This document shows, in pieces, positions 1 to 7,008 of a DNA stretch of 64,000 nt. The notes beneath the pieces are model-generated. The model had not been told where the DNA came from. It worked only from the letters and a program-made list of their open reading frames with translations, and did no database searches. The DNA comes from a virus. Location: positions 1-64,000 of the IMG/VR virus record IMGVR_UViG_3300044609_000656, one strand, 5' to 3'. Numbering within the stretch: the first letter of the stretch is position 1; each line of letters begins with the position of its first letter. The translations under genes and the position numbers were made by a program.

Positions 1-857
1 ATTTTGTAGAAAGAACATATGTTCCAGGAATTACAACAGAAACAAGAGTATCACAAGCAAGTTGGAATGTTGATACGATGCTTGGTCCTGGGCATCTCAA
101 TCCATCTGGTGTCACATTAGATATCAGCAAAGCACAAATTATGTGGATGGATATTGAATGGTTGGGACTTGGAACGGTAAGACTAGGATTTGTAGTTGAT
201 GGTAAGTTTATTCACTGCCACTCATTCCATCACGCAAATCTTATCAATACAACTTATATCACAACAGCATCATTACCTTTGAGATATGAGATTGCAAATA
301 CTGGAATTACAACGAGTGCGAGCACATTAAAACAAGTTTGTTCTACTGTAATTTCAGAGGGTGGTTATGAACTTCGTGGATTGCAGCAAGCAGCAGGAAC
401 ACCTGTTCAAACACCAGTTGATTTAACAACTGCAGGAACTTATTATACTGTTTTATCAATTCGTCTTAAAGCAACGCCAAATAGATTGGATGCAATTGTA
501 ATTATGACTGCACTTTCAATTCTTGGTATTACAAACAATGCAGTTTATAACTGGCAAGTAAGAGCAACAGGAACATCTGTTGGTGGAACTTGGGTCGATG
601 CTGGTATTGATAGTTCTGTGGAATATAAAATTGATGGTGGAACTTATACTGGTGGAAGAATATTAGCATCTGGATATTTGTACGGGTCTAATCAAGGTTC
701 AACACCAGTTGATATTCTTAAAGAGGCATTATTTAAGTTTCAGTTGGAAAGGGATGCATTAACAGGAACACCTTATGAACTTTCTCTCGTTGCTTCTTCC
801 AATTCTAATGGTGCAGATATTCACGGGTCTATGGACTGGGAAGAGATTAGTAGGTAA
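1..857 (+). CDS. Virion structural protein, C-terminal part
   Basis: The reading frame (codons starting at position 3) is open to the left edge, so this is the 3' part of a larger gene. About 285 residues are visible. They contain a segment with Trp-Met-Asp-Ile-Glu-Trp and a His-rich stretch (HCHSFHHAN) that I associate with virion proteins of T4-like cyanophages. The composition is rich in Thr, Gly and beta-formers, with no membrane segment. An ATG at 78 is internal and probably not the true start. The structural role is inferred from composition and phage context. Confidence 0.6.
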   Translation, partial: FVERTYVPGITTETRVSQASWNVDTMLGPGHLNPSGVTLDISKAQIMWMDIEWLGLGTVRLGFVVDGKFIHCHSFHHANLINTTYITTASLPLRYEIANTGITTSASTLKQVCSTVISEGGYELRGLQQAAGTPVQTPVDLTTAGTYYTVLSIRLKATPNRLDAIVIMTALSILGITNNAVYNWQVRATGTSVGGTWVDAGIDSSVEYKIDGGTYTGGRILASGYLYGSNQGSTPVDILKEALFKFQLERDALTGTPYELSLVASSNSNGADIHGSMDWEEISR

Positions 858-862
858 TTATT

Positions 863-1015
863 ATGAGTGAGTTTCCTTGGGGTGTTGTAATATTATTATC
901 CTGCGGACTTGCCTTTACTGCATATATCATTTACTACATATTAAGGTTAGCATTTGAGGAAATGAAAGATGAAGAACCTAGCGATCATTCTGTCAGCGAC
1001 AAGTCTAGCGATTAG
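863..1015 (+). CDS. Small single-span membrane protein, 50 aa
   Basis: ATG at 863 and TAG at 1013-1015. Residues about 8-30 form one hydrophobic helix, followed by an acidic and polar tail. The 3' end overlaps the next gene by 47 nt in another frame. The function is unknown. Tight packing between phage genes and a clean membrane helix support it as a real gene. Confidence 0.5.
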   Translation: MSEFPWGVVILLSCGLAFTAYIIYYILRLAFEEMKDEEPSDHSVSDKSSD

Positions 1016-1181
1016 TGGAGCACTTTGTTATGGTGCTTATGTAACTTATCAGAAAGCACAGAAGATTCTTAACAACCCAGAAGAGTTTGTTGGTGCCGTT
1101 GTAGAGAAGCAGGTTAATAAGGCATTTGAAAAACTACCTATTCCCAAACTAAATACTGAGAAGTTTAAATTACCATTCTAA
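969..1181 (+). CDS. Small membrane-anchored protein, 70 aa
   Basis: An N-terminal hydrophobic segment (residues about 4-26) precedes a charged, Lys- and Pro-containing tail. The layout suggests a signal anchor with a soluble domain outside the cytoplasm or in the lumen. The stop codon (1179-1181) overlaps the ATG of the nuclease gene at 1181, so the two are probably translationally coupled. The function is unknown. Confidence 0.6.
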   Translation: MKNLAIILSATSLAISGALCYGAYVTYQKAQKILNNPEEFVGAVVEKQVNKAFEKLPIPKLNTEKFKLPF

Positions 1182-1597
1182 TGGCTGACAAAGATCCTTA
1201 CGTCTATAGAATACGTTCAGTTCACAAGGTAGTAGATGGCGACACTATTGACGCTGACATTGATTTGGGTTTTGATATCTCCCTTACTAAGCGAATTCGT
1301 CTTGCTGGTATCGATACCCCAGAGAGCAGGACAACTGATGCGTATGAAAAGAAACTTGGTCTCGAAGTTAAAGATTGGCTCAAAGAAAGACTAAAATTTG
1401 CTAAAGATATTTTAATCAAAACAGAACTACCTGATAGTACCGAAAAGTATGGTCGTATCATTGGTCATCTATATGTCAATGGTGAAGAGATTTCCATCAA
1501 CAATCAAATGATTACTGAAGGTTATGCTTGGGAATATGATGGTGGAACAAAGAAGAAAGATTTCGACCTACTTCTATCAAAAAGAAAGTCGAGCTGA
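1181..1597 (+). CDS. Staphylococcal nuclease-like endonuclease
   Basis: A 138-aa SNase-fold protein (thermonuclease family). It has the DGDT motif at 19-22, the catalytic stretch RLAGIDTPE with Arg40, Asp45, Thr46 and Glu48, and a second catalytic Arg92 in KYGRIIG. These match Arg35, Asp40, Glu43 and Arg87 of the family. It would cleave DNA or RNA with Ca2+. There is no signal peptide, so it acts inside the cell or is virion-associated. A role in host DNA breakdown is inferred. It starts on the stop of the previous gene, and its 3' end overlaps the convergent minus-strand gene by 21 nt. Confidence 0.85.
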   Translation: MADKDPYVYRIRSVHKVVDGDTIDADIDLGFDISLTKRIRLAGIDTPESRTTDAYEKKLGLEVKDWLKERLKFAKDILIKTELPDSTEKYGRIIGHLYVNGEEISINNQMITEGYAWEYDGGTKKKDFDLLLSKRKSS

Positions 1598-2446
1598 TAA
1601 CTTCTTAGCAATCTTTTTAGGTGGGGCATAGAGACCTTTAAATCTCTCTTGCCCCTCTTTTGTGAATTTATCTTTCATTACATCATCAATAATAATTTTA
1701 TTGTCCATTTCATAGTAAGCATTGGTCTCTACTTGGTCGCGGATATACTGCTCTACGTTATCTGTCTGCGCTACTAAGCGGGTGCCATCTGCAGAGTATT
1801 CAAATATATCAACATGTCCACCGTCTGACATGACATAATGTAGAACAGGTTTAACTTGTTTAATTTTAATTTTAAATTTGTTTTTTGTTGCTTCTCTAAT
1901 CAATGGTTCAGCAGCGTTTTTAACTACATTTAAAACTGTTGTTGATGCCATTGTAGCAGCAGTGGTTACTACTGCGACAGCACCAGCCGTAGCAACAAGA
2001 GAAGGGTCAGGTAAATTAATATCGACTCCATAAACACTAAAAGATGGTGTTGTTTTTGGTTTATCCGCTGGTATCTCAGCAATAGGTGTTTGTGTGGGAG
2101 GGGTTTGAGTAACTTGAGGCAGTTGAGGTGGGGGGGTAGAGTCTGGAAGTCCTCTATTTTTTGCTGCATCTTCTTGTGCCTGCTTTTCTTTATCCGCCCT
2201 TACAGCAGCATCAAACTCTTCTTGTGTAGGTACATTAATAATTGGATATTTAATAGAAGTATTTGGCATTTCAAATACTGGAAGTGCCATTCCACGAACA
2301 ACAGGAACTTCTACACTACGAAGAACTGGTGGTTCTATTGTTGAAATAACACTAGGACCATTAATACCAACTTTTGGTACTTCGTTGGTATTAGTTTTTA
2401 TATTGGCAATTCCATTTGCATTACTTATTGGTGGTATGAGATCCAT
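1577..2446 (-). CDS. Probable virion-associated protein, Pro-rich, 289 aa
   Basis: The N-terminal half is Pro-, Val- and Thr-rich and probably extended, with a PPPQLPQ-type linker around residues 107-135. A hydrophobic Ala/Val-rich segment follows at about 150-172 and could be membrane-active. The C-terminus is a charged globular region. No enzyme motif is seen. It is the last gene of a minus-strand run of four overlapping genes and overlaps its upstream neighbour by 26 nt. A virion or envelope role is inferred from the context of exported proteins. Confidence 0.55.
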   Translation of the reverse strand: MDLIPPISNANGIANIKTNTNEVPKVGINGPSVISTIEPPVLRSVEVPVVRGMALPVFEMPNTSIKYPIINVPTQEEFDAAVRADKEKQAQEDAAKNRGLPDSTPPPQLPQVTQTPPTQTPIAEIPADKPKTTPSFSVYGVDINLPDPSLVATAGAVAVVTTAATMASTTVLNVVKNAAEPLIREATKNKFKIKIKQVKPVLHYVMSDGGHVDIFEYSADGTRLVAQTDNVEQYIRDQVETNAYYEMDNKIIIDDVMKDKFTKEGQERFKGLYAPPKKIAKKLSARLSF

Positions 2447-3008
2447 TTGGATACCTCACAACTACGTCGGCACAGATTTTATGGTAGGGACTTTCTGGAT
2501 GAAATGTAATACCAGACTTGATTGCCTCACCACACTTTAAAAGTCTTACTAATTCAAAATCAAGTCTTGCTTTATCTGATTCAGCATTTTGTCTTTTGAT
2601 TTCTGACCTTGCTCTTTCTTTACAAAGTTCTGTTAGTCCCCCATCCAAAGGGAAGTTAAATCCCATACTGACACCAGCGTTACCATTATGGGATTGGAAT
2701 GTTGATGGGTCTTGACTACCATTCATACTTCCCAATACAAATGGGGAAAAACTCATGGTTGGTCCTTGACAACTTACACCTCCACCATAAGTGTTGACTG
2801 CATAAGGACCTTGTAACACCTGCACGGCCTGGTTTGTAACATTACCAGTAGCAGATGCTGAAGGTCCTGCAATATTTGTATTAGAAGGTGCTTGTTGTGC
2901 TTTACTTCTGGTAGAACCTGCAAGTGTTAATACTAAAATGGTTGCTACTGCGTAAAGACTGATATTGATGTAGTTGTTGATTGGGTTTCTGTGGTGCGAT
3001 CTATCCAT
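2421..3008 (-). CDS. Exported protein of unknown function, 195 aa
   Basis: An N-terminal region with positive charges and His precedes a hydrophobic helix (residues about 16-32) ending near SKAQQ, which looks like a signal or anchor. The rest is Ser/Asn/Gly-rich, with several Cys and an alpha-helical charged stretch near the C-terminus. ATG at 3008 has an AAGGAAA-type ribosome site just upstream. It overlaps both neighbours, so the minus-strand block reads as an operon. The function is unknown. Confidence 0.55.
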   Translation of the reverse strand: MDRSHHRNPINNYINISLYAVATILVLTLAGSTRSKAQQAPSNTNIAGPSASATGNVTNQAVQVLQGPYAVNTYGGGVSCQGPTMSFSPFVLGSMNGSQDPSTFQSHNGNAGVSMGFNFPLDGGLTELCKERARSEIKRQNAESDKARLDFELVRLLKCGEAIKSGITFHPESPYHKICADVVVRYPNGSHTTNK

Positions 3009-3310
3009 GTTTCCTTTGCCACTCCAGGACCGAGATAAGTCTCACTAAACTGGAAGGGAGCACCTTGATTCATAATACTGTAGTTTGCTCCTTGTTGAGG
3101 AGTGCCAGGAATGTTAATATTAGTTCCAGTCACAGTATAAGATGTGCCAGTTGCATATTCAACTTGGCGAATTGTTTCTATAACTTTTGTAGTTGATTCA
3201 GTTGTTGCGTTGATTGTACCTCTAGTAAAATTAGGCACAACAGTATTAGCCATAGCAGGAGTACAAATGACTCCCGCTGCTAAAAGCAAGACGGGAGTTA
3301 GATGTCTCAT
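2945..3310 (-). CDS. Secreted protein, paralogue of the next gene, 121 aa
   Basis: A clear signal peptide is present (MRHLTPVLLLAAGVICTPAMA, cleavage near AMA|N). The mature part is Thr/Ser-rich with the pattern SYTVTGTNI then APFQFSETY. The same pattern (SYSASGTNI, QAFSFSESF) occurs in the adjacent gene, so the two are paralogues. Its ATG overlaps the stop of that gene (ATGA). It probably goes to the periplasm or outer membrane. The function is unknown. Confidence 0.65.
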   Translation of the reverse strand: MRHLTPVLLLAAGVICTPAMANTVVPNFTRGTINATTESTTKVIETIRQVEYATGTSYTVTGTNINIPGTPQQGANYSIMNQGAPFQFSETYLGPGVAKETWIDRTTETQSTTTSISVFTQ

Positions 3311-3768
3311 TTGAATACGCTTAACTCAATACTACGTTGTGCAGTTGCGGTGGTTCCAGGACCACCAGCAGTGACTGTAGGAACACCAGTAGGTGATAAT
3401 GTACCAGCGAGAGAACCTTTGTCTCCTGCTAACTGAGTAACAGAATCCCCATAAAGGTTGGGAGAAGCAATAACTCCACCACTGACCGACTGAGTGGTGA
3501 CTGGCGTATCAGCAGCATTGAAAGATTCTGAGAAACTGAATGCTTGACCTGCTGTATTGATATCATAAGTTCCAGCACCATTCACTCCACCAAAGGAGGT
3601 TGATTGAATATTTGTACCTGAAGCAGAATAAGATGCTCCAATTCGAGTTGATTGTACCGCAGCACCCTGAACATTTAGTTGAACAGAATCAGTAATTCTT
3701 GATGTAATTTCAGCAGCACTTGCAGGAGTAATGAAGAATAACGAAAAAACTAGAAGAAGTCTTTTCAT
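3307..3768 (-). CDS. Secreted protein, first gene of minus-strand block, 153 aa
   Basis: The signal peptide is at residues 1-18 (cleavage near ASA|A). The mature protein is Ser/Thr/Gly-rich, predicted beta-structured, with no charged catalytic cluster. It shares the GTNI and FSFSE motifs with the downstream paralogue. It heads four overlapping genes. A CCTAAATA box on its own strand lies about 30 nt upstream of its ATG, suggesting late expression. The function is unknown. Confidence 0.65.
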   Translation of the reverse strand: MKRLLLVFSLFFITPASAAEITSRITDSVQLNVQGAAVQSTRIGASYSASGTNIQSTSFGGVNGAGTYDINTAGQAFSFSESFNAADTPVTTQSVSGGVIASPNLYGDSVTQLAGDKGSLAGTLSPTGVPTVTAGGPGTTATAQRSIELSVFK

Positions 3769-3794
3769 TTTTCTTAAGTAGTAAACACTACTGT

Positions 3795-3802
3795 TATTTA
3801 GG
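3795..3802 (-). promoter_or_regulatory. Late-type promoter box for the 3768-1577 block
   Basis: CCTAAATA on the minus strand resembles the T4-type late box NATAAATA and lies about 27-34 nt upstream of the ATG at 3768. No -35 element is seen, as expected for late promoters. It is one base off the TATAAATA form seen elsewhere in the window, so the call is tentative. Confidence 0.4.
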
Positions 3803-3826
3803 TGGTATTTGTTTTAAATTGAATTC

Positions 3827-3855
3827 TTGACAAAATCTAAATAATAACTTATTAT
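3827..3855 (+). promoter_or_regulatory. Sigma-70 promoter upstream of lysozyme gene
   Basis: TTGACA (3827-3832), a 17-nt spacer and TATTAT (3850-3855). The predicted start is near 3862, exactly where a hairpin begins. The lysozyme ATG follows about 125 nt later, giving a structured leader. Confidence 0.7.
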
Positions 3856-3861
3856 GCAGGG

Positions 3862-3884
3862 AACCCACTCAAAAGGTGGGTTTT
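3862..3884 (+). terminator. Terminator-like hairpin at the predicted transcript 5' end
   Basis: AACCCAC (3862-3868) pairs with GTGGGTT (3876-3882), and Ts run to 3884. The stem is symmetrical and could stop transcription from either side. It also coincides with the predicted start site of the 3827 promoter, so it may instead cap and stabilise that transcript or insulate it from read-through. The remaining leader (3885-3986) holds one weaker hairpin near 3936-3958 and no gene that I see. Confidence 0.5.
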
Positions 3885-3986
3885 GTCATAATGAGTCCTT
3901 GAAGTGACATTTAGAGCCGTGGAAAGTGCCCTTTGAAAAGAGGGTGTACCCCCTTTCTATACGGATGTAGAGTTCTATCAATTTAA

Positions 3987-4634
3987 ATGCAAAATTTCTT
4001 TACAGTAGCCCTGCCCCTTCTGGCATCGGTTACAACCAGTACGGCATCACTGCCATTCGTCAACTACAAGATGCAAGGTCCCCCACCTCCAGTGGAAGAG
4101 ACAATTAAAATGAATCTTGTAGATGAAAAGAAGACAGCAATCCGCGAGGTTGCACTACCAAAGCCAAAAGAGAAAAGGCTTATTTGTAAAGGGTGTAATG
4201 AACATGAGAATGCTACCCTGGTATTTTTCCAGGAGCGTGGTATTAAAGACAGAAACGCCCTTGCTACCATCATGGGCAATATTCGTCAGGAATCAACTTT
4301 TATTCCTAACATTTGCGAAGGTGGTAGTAGAACCAGTTGGAGTAACTGCGGACGCGGTTACGGACTGATTCAATGGACATCTGCCGATCGTTATTATGGA
4401 TTGGGTGATTTTGCTAAGAGGTATGGTGGTTCTCCATCAGCACTTCACACGCAACTTCGTTATCTAACGACTGAGGTTCAATGGCAACGAATTGAGGACA
4501 GGATGAAAACTCCTGGTAAGTCCATCAATCGTTACATGGACTATGCGTATAGTTGGATTGGTTGGGGGCATCATGGTGCTCGCACTTCGTATGCTCATGA
4601 TTATGCTTCTAAACTGATCACGGTAGAAGTTTAA
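3987..4634 (+). CDS. Phage lysozyme (tail-lysozyme/Phage_lysozyme2 family)
   Basis: A 215-aa peptidoglycan hydrolase. Residues 1-20 form a hydrophobic leader that may be a signal or anchor. Residues about 72-200 carry the family core: GNIRQESTF with the probable catalytic Glu102, then GYGLIQWT at 124-131. The sequence ends WGHHGARTSYA. It would cut host cell-wall glycan during lysis or entry. The leader suggests export, unlike a classical cytoplasmic endolysin. It stands alone between its own promoter and a strong terminator. Confidence 0.8.
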   Translation: MQNFFTVALPLLASVTTSTASLPFVNYKMQGPPPPVEETIKMNLVDEKKTAIREVALPKPKEKRLICKGCNEHENATLVFFQERGIKDRNALATIMGNIRQESTFIPNICEGGSRTSWSNCGRGYGLIQWTSADRYYGLGDFAKRYGGSPSALHTQLRYLTTEVQWQRIEDRMKTPGKSINRYMDYAYSWIGWGHHGARTSYAHDYASKLITVEV

Positions 4635-4652
4635 CAAACTGAATAAATATTG

Positions 4653-4678
4653 GGGAGTTCTACAGAACTCCCTTTTTT
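4653..4678 (+). terminator. Rho-independent terminator after lysozyme
   Basis: GGGAGTTC (4653-4660), loop TACA, GAACTCCC (4665-4672) and six Ts. It is a perfect 8-bp stem 19 nt after the lysozyme stop. Confidence 0.9.
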
Positions 4679-4702
4679 AGTAATTTAATTTAAATAAAAG
4701 TT

Positions 4703-4864
4703 ATGACACAAGACAAATCTATAACTTCCAATTTAAATACTTTTGGGCATGAAGATCTAAAAGGTTTTGCCTCTTACTTGGGTATGGATTATGATGAACT
4801 TTTGAAAGTTCAAAAGAAAAATAATGAAGTGATACAAAAATATCTTGAATGTAATGAGGGTTAA
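4703..4864 (+). CDS. Small acidic protein, 53 aa
   Basis: ATG at 4703, TAA at 4862-4864. It is predicted mainly helical, with charged residues in the second half and no membrane segment. It overlaps the next gene by 11 nt. The function is unknown. The call rests on an intact frame in tightly packed phage DNA. Confidence 0.45.
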   Translation: MTQDKSITSNLNTFGHEDLKGFASYLGMDYDELLKVQKKNNEVIQKYLECNEG

Positions 4865-5255
4865 TTTTAATCTTGGTAAGAAAAAACCAGACATAAAACA
4901 ATACGCAATAATCGGTATAGTATTATCTTCTATTATTGCAGCACTTTCACAATGCACAGGAGTTTCTGAGACTGGTCTTTGGGACTTACTGGACGAAATT
5001 CAAAGAAAATATTTTCCAGGCACAATACTTAATGAGTTTGTGATTAAGGATGATAAGAAACTTGAAAGAAGAATTAAGCGTGATGTTGATGCAGCAATTG
5101 CAGAGTATGAACGCTTGACAGGGGACGATGGAAAGGTTAGAATGCCTAAACCACGATACTCAGAGAAACCACCAGATGGGTCTTATGCCCAATCAGTTCT
5201 TGGAGGTGAAATGAGATTGTGTGCTCCCTGGGTTGACGACTGCCCCAAACAGTGA
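4854..5255 (+). CDS. Membrane-anchored protein, 133 aa
   Basis: The chosen start is ATG 4854; a TTG at 4845 in the same frame is also possible. One membrane segment lies at residues about 17-35, followed by a charged helical region (residues about 50-95) and a C-terminal tail with two Cys. A type of inner-membrane anchor with a periplasmic tail fits. A lysis accessory (spanin-like) role is possible because of the nearby lysozyme, but nothing in the sequence proves it. Confidence 0.55.
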   Translation: MRVNFNLGKKKPDIKQYAIIGIVLSSIIAALSQCTGVSETGLWDLLDEIQRKYFPGTILNEFVIKDDKKLERRIKRDVDAAIAEYERLTGDDGKVRMPKPRYSEKPPDGSYAQSVLGGEMRLCAPWVDDCPKQ

Positions 5256-5353
5256 TATCATTACCACATGGACTCCAGCAAGGTGCTTGCTTGGATATAA
5301 AAAACTGACGCCTCCCTCCGCAGAAAGAGTAACCATCAGGTCAGTGTCCACAT

Positions 5354-5435
5354 GGGTAGGTGTCCGAGTGGTTAATGGAGGCGGACTGTAAATCCGCTGG
5401 CTCTGCCTACGGGGGTTCAAATCCCTCCCTGCCCA
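5354..5435 (+). tRNA. tRNA-Tyr (GTA)
   Basis: Acceptor GGGTAGG/CCTGCCC, anticodon stem GCGGA/TCCGC with loop CTGTAAA, a long variable arm and GGTTCAAATCC T-arm. This is a class II shape, normal for bacterial tRNA-Tyr. No CCA is encoded. The 98 nt before it (5256-5353) hold small hairpins, including ACTGAC...GTCAGT, but no gene. Confidence 0.9.
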
Positions 5436-5437
5436 CC

Positions 5438-5466
5438 TTGACAATTAAATCCATCACTGGTATAAT
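5438..5466 (+). promoter_or_regulatory. Consensus sigma-70 promoter for tRNA-Arg/Ala
   Basis: TTGACA (5438-5443), a 17-nt spacer and TATAAT (5461-5466): full consensus. It sits in the 39-nt gap between tRNA-Tyr and tRNA-Arg, with the predicted start at about 5473, right at the tRNA 5' end. Confidence 0.85.
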
Positions 5467-5474
5467 TGTCTTAT

Positions 5475-5551
<77 letters not shown>

Positions 5552-5624
5552 GGGGAATTAGCTCAGTTGGTAGAGCGCCTGCTTTGCAAGCAGGATGTCA
5601 GCGGTTCGAGTCCGCTATTCTCCA
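5552..5624 (+). tRNA. tRNA-Ala (TGC)
   Basis: Acceptor GGGGAAT/ATTCTCC, anticodon stem CCTGC/GCAGG, loop TTTGCAA. It abuts tRNA-Arg with no gap, so the two are cut from one precursor. Confidence 0.92.
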
Positions 5625-5640
5625 TAACTAATAATTGAGT

Positions 5641-6333
5641 ATGTTACATATATCACCAGATCCATTACTGATATTTCATACTATTATGGGAAGATTTTAT
5701 TCTTTAGAAGAAATAAATCCTGAACTTAAACTCCTCTCTGACAATTATCAATCAATTGTTGAAGAGTTTAATCAAAATAAGGATAAACTTATTTGGACAA
5801 ATTGGGCAGGTAATAATTATTACACGTCTGTAAAATCAAACCCATATGATGGGTGGCAAGTTGCTGCATTATATCTTGAATATAATAATTATATTGAACA
5901 GAATAGACATTACTATGAGCATGTTTACAAAACCAAGGCTCATATAGATTATGAAAGAGATATTATTTACAGCGATAATGCAGAATATCTACCAACTTTA
6001 ACTAATGTTTCTTATCAGTCTGGTTTAAGACAAAGGGTTGGTATTAGTGTTGTTTATCCAGGTAAAGCAATTGACTGGCATGTAGATAATGATCCTTCTG
6101 ATGATGATTACATCACTATTAGGGGTTTGTGGGGATTAGACGTTCAATCATCTAAAGATGAGTATGCATTTTTGGCATTGAATACTCAAAAGGGAGTATT
6201 TAGTGAATATTTTGAAAATAATAAATTTATGTTTTTTTGGGGAAATACTACTCATATGGTTTATAATACTTTGTCAACCCCAAGGTATTGTTTATGCTTT
6301 GATCAAAAAGTTAAGATTGATGATTTACTCTAA
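5641..6333 (+). CDS. 2-oxoglutarate/Fe(II) oxygenase, aspartyl hydroxylase-like
   Basis: 230 aa from ATG 5641; a TTG six bases upstream is possible. The jelly-roll iron site is visible: DWHVDND with His147 and Asp149, distal His205 in TTHMV, and 2-oxoglutarate-binding Arg215 in TPRYC. This pattern fits the aspartyl/asparaginyl hydroxylase type of dioxygenases. It would hydroxylate a protein side chain or small molecule; the substrate is unknown. It is the first of many such genes in the window and follows tRNA-Ala directly. Confidence 0.7.
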   Translation: MLHISPDPLLIFHTIMGRFYSLEEINPELKLLSDNYQSIVEEFNQNKDKLIWTNWAGNNYYTSVKSNPYDGWQVAALYLEYNNYIEQNRHYYEHVYKTKAHIDYERDIIYSDNAEYLPTLTNVSYQSGLRQRVGISVVYPGKAIDWHVDNDPSDDDYITIRGLWGLDVQSSKDEYAFLALNTQKGVFSEYFENNKFMFFWGNTTHMVYNTLSTPRYCLCFDQKVKIDDLL

Positions 6334-6347
6334 ATAAAAAAACCTAC

Positions 6348-6376
6348 TTGACAATTTAAAATAAGTGTGATAACAT
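6348..6376 (+). promoter_or_regulatory. Sigma-70 promoter for tRNA-Asn
   Basis: TTGACA (6348-6353), a 17-nt spacer and TAACAT (6371-6376), about 28 nt before tRNA-Asn. Confidence 0.65.
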
Positions 6377-6404
6377 TTATAGGTGATTAAATAAAAAAAT
6401 ATAA

Positions 6405-6476
6405 TGCCTAGTAGCTCAGCGGTAGAGCTATCGACTGTTAATCGATTGGTCCCTGGTTCGATCCCAGGCTGGGCAG
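6405..6476 (+). tRNA. tRNA-Asn (GTT)
   Basis: Acceptor TGCCTAG/CTGGGCA, anticodon stem ATCGA/TCGAT, loop CTGTTAA, T-arm GGTTCGATCC. No CCA is encoded. Confidence 0.9.
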
Positions 6477-6478
6477 TT

Positions 6479-6645
6479 GGAAGGTCTAGAAATGTCTGGG
6501 TCTTCCTTACTAAATCCTAAGTTCGCTTAGGTCGGGGACTTGATCACCCCCGCCAGTAACAAAAAACATGTCAATAGCGTGTCTATTGACTCTTCACGAA
6601 AGTGAAGCTTTTGCGGAAAGTGTCTTCCGCGAGTGGTGGGCACTC
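6479..6645 (+). ncRNA. Chain of seven hairpins between two tRNAs (candidate structured RNA)
   Basis: No reading frame of note. Seven consecutive stems are perfectly paired: 6479-6506 (GGAAG/CTTCC), 6516-6531 (CCTAAG, loop TTCG), 6533-6552 (CGGGG/CCCCG), 6570-6590 (GTCAATAG/CTATTGAC), 6592-6607 (CTTCAC, loop GAAA), 6613-6630 (GCGGAA/TTCCGC) and 6631-6645 (GAGTG/CACTC). It lies directly between tRNA-Asn and tRNA-Val, downstream of the 6348 promoter, so it is probably co-transcribed with them. Phage T4 also has stable non-tRNA RNAs in its tRNA cluster; homology is not implied. The function is unknown. Confidence 0.55.
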
Positions 6646-6657
6646 ACTACTCATTAA

Positions 6658-6729
6658 GGGCGAATAGCTCAGCGGTAGAGCTACTGGTTTACACCCAGTC
6701 GGTCGGGGGTTCGATCCCCTCTTCGCCCA
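6658..6729 (+). tRNA. tRNA-Val (TAC)
   Basis: Acceptor GGGCGAA/TTCGCCC, anticodon stem ACTGG/CCAGT, loop TTTACAC, T-arm GGGGGTTCGATCCCC. No CCA is encoded. Confidence 0.92.
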
Positions 6730-6756
6730 TACATATTTAATATATGGTTTGATAAA

Positions 6757-7008
6757 ATGTTAATACGTTGTAAATCTTGCAATAAAGAACTGCAAGCTCA
6801 TGTTGCAAAAACTATTTCTTGTGGATGTCCTAATATGACATCTATTAAGAATGATACTATTTTTGCAAATGACCTTAGTCAAGTCATTATTATTGAAAGT
6901 ACTAAGACCCCAAATAAAAATATTGGAGTCTTATCTTCTGATGATATTTCTTGGCAAGAAAGTAGAAGGCAAAGGAAAGTCCGTAAGTTGGACTTTGAAG
7001 TTAGATAG
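6757..7008 (+). CDS. Small zinc-ribbon-like protein, 83 aa
   Basis: The N-terminus has CKSC (residues 5-8) and CGC (22-24), a possible Zn-binding knuckle. The C-terminus is basic (ESRRQRKVRK). A nucleic-acid-binding role is possible but unproven. Its 3' end overlaps the convergent gene by 8 nt. Confidence 0.55.
   Translation: MLIRCKSCNKELQAHVAKTISCGCPNMTSIKNDTIFANDLSQVIIIESTKTPNKNIGVLSSDDISWQESRRQRKVRKLDFEVR

Noticed and set aside
5193-5444. Minus-strand frame of 83 aa over tRNA-Tyr
   Set aside because: It is antisense to a clear tRNA gene and to the end of the 4854 gene, with no motif.
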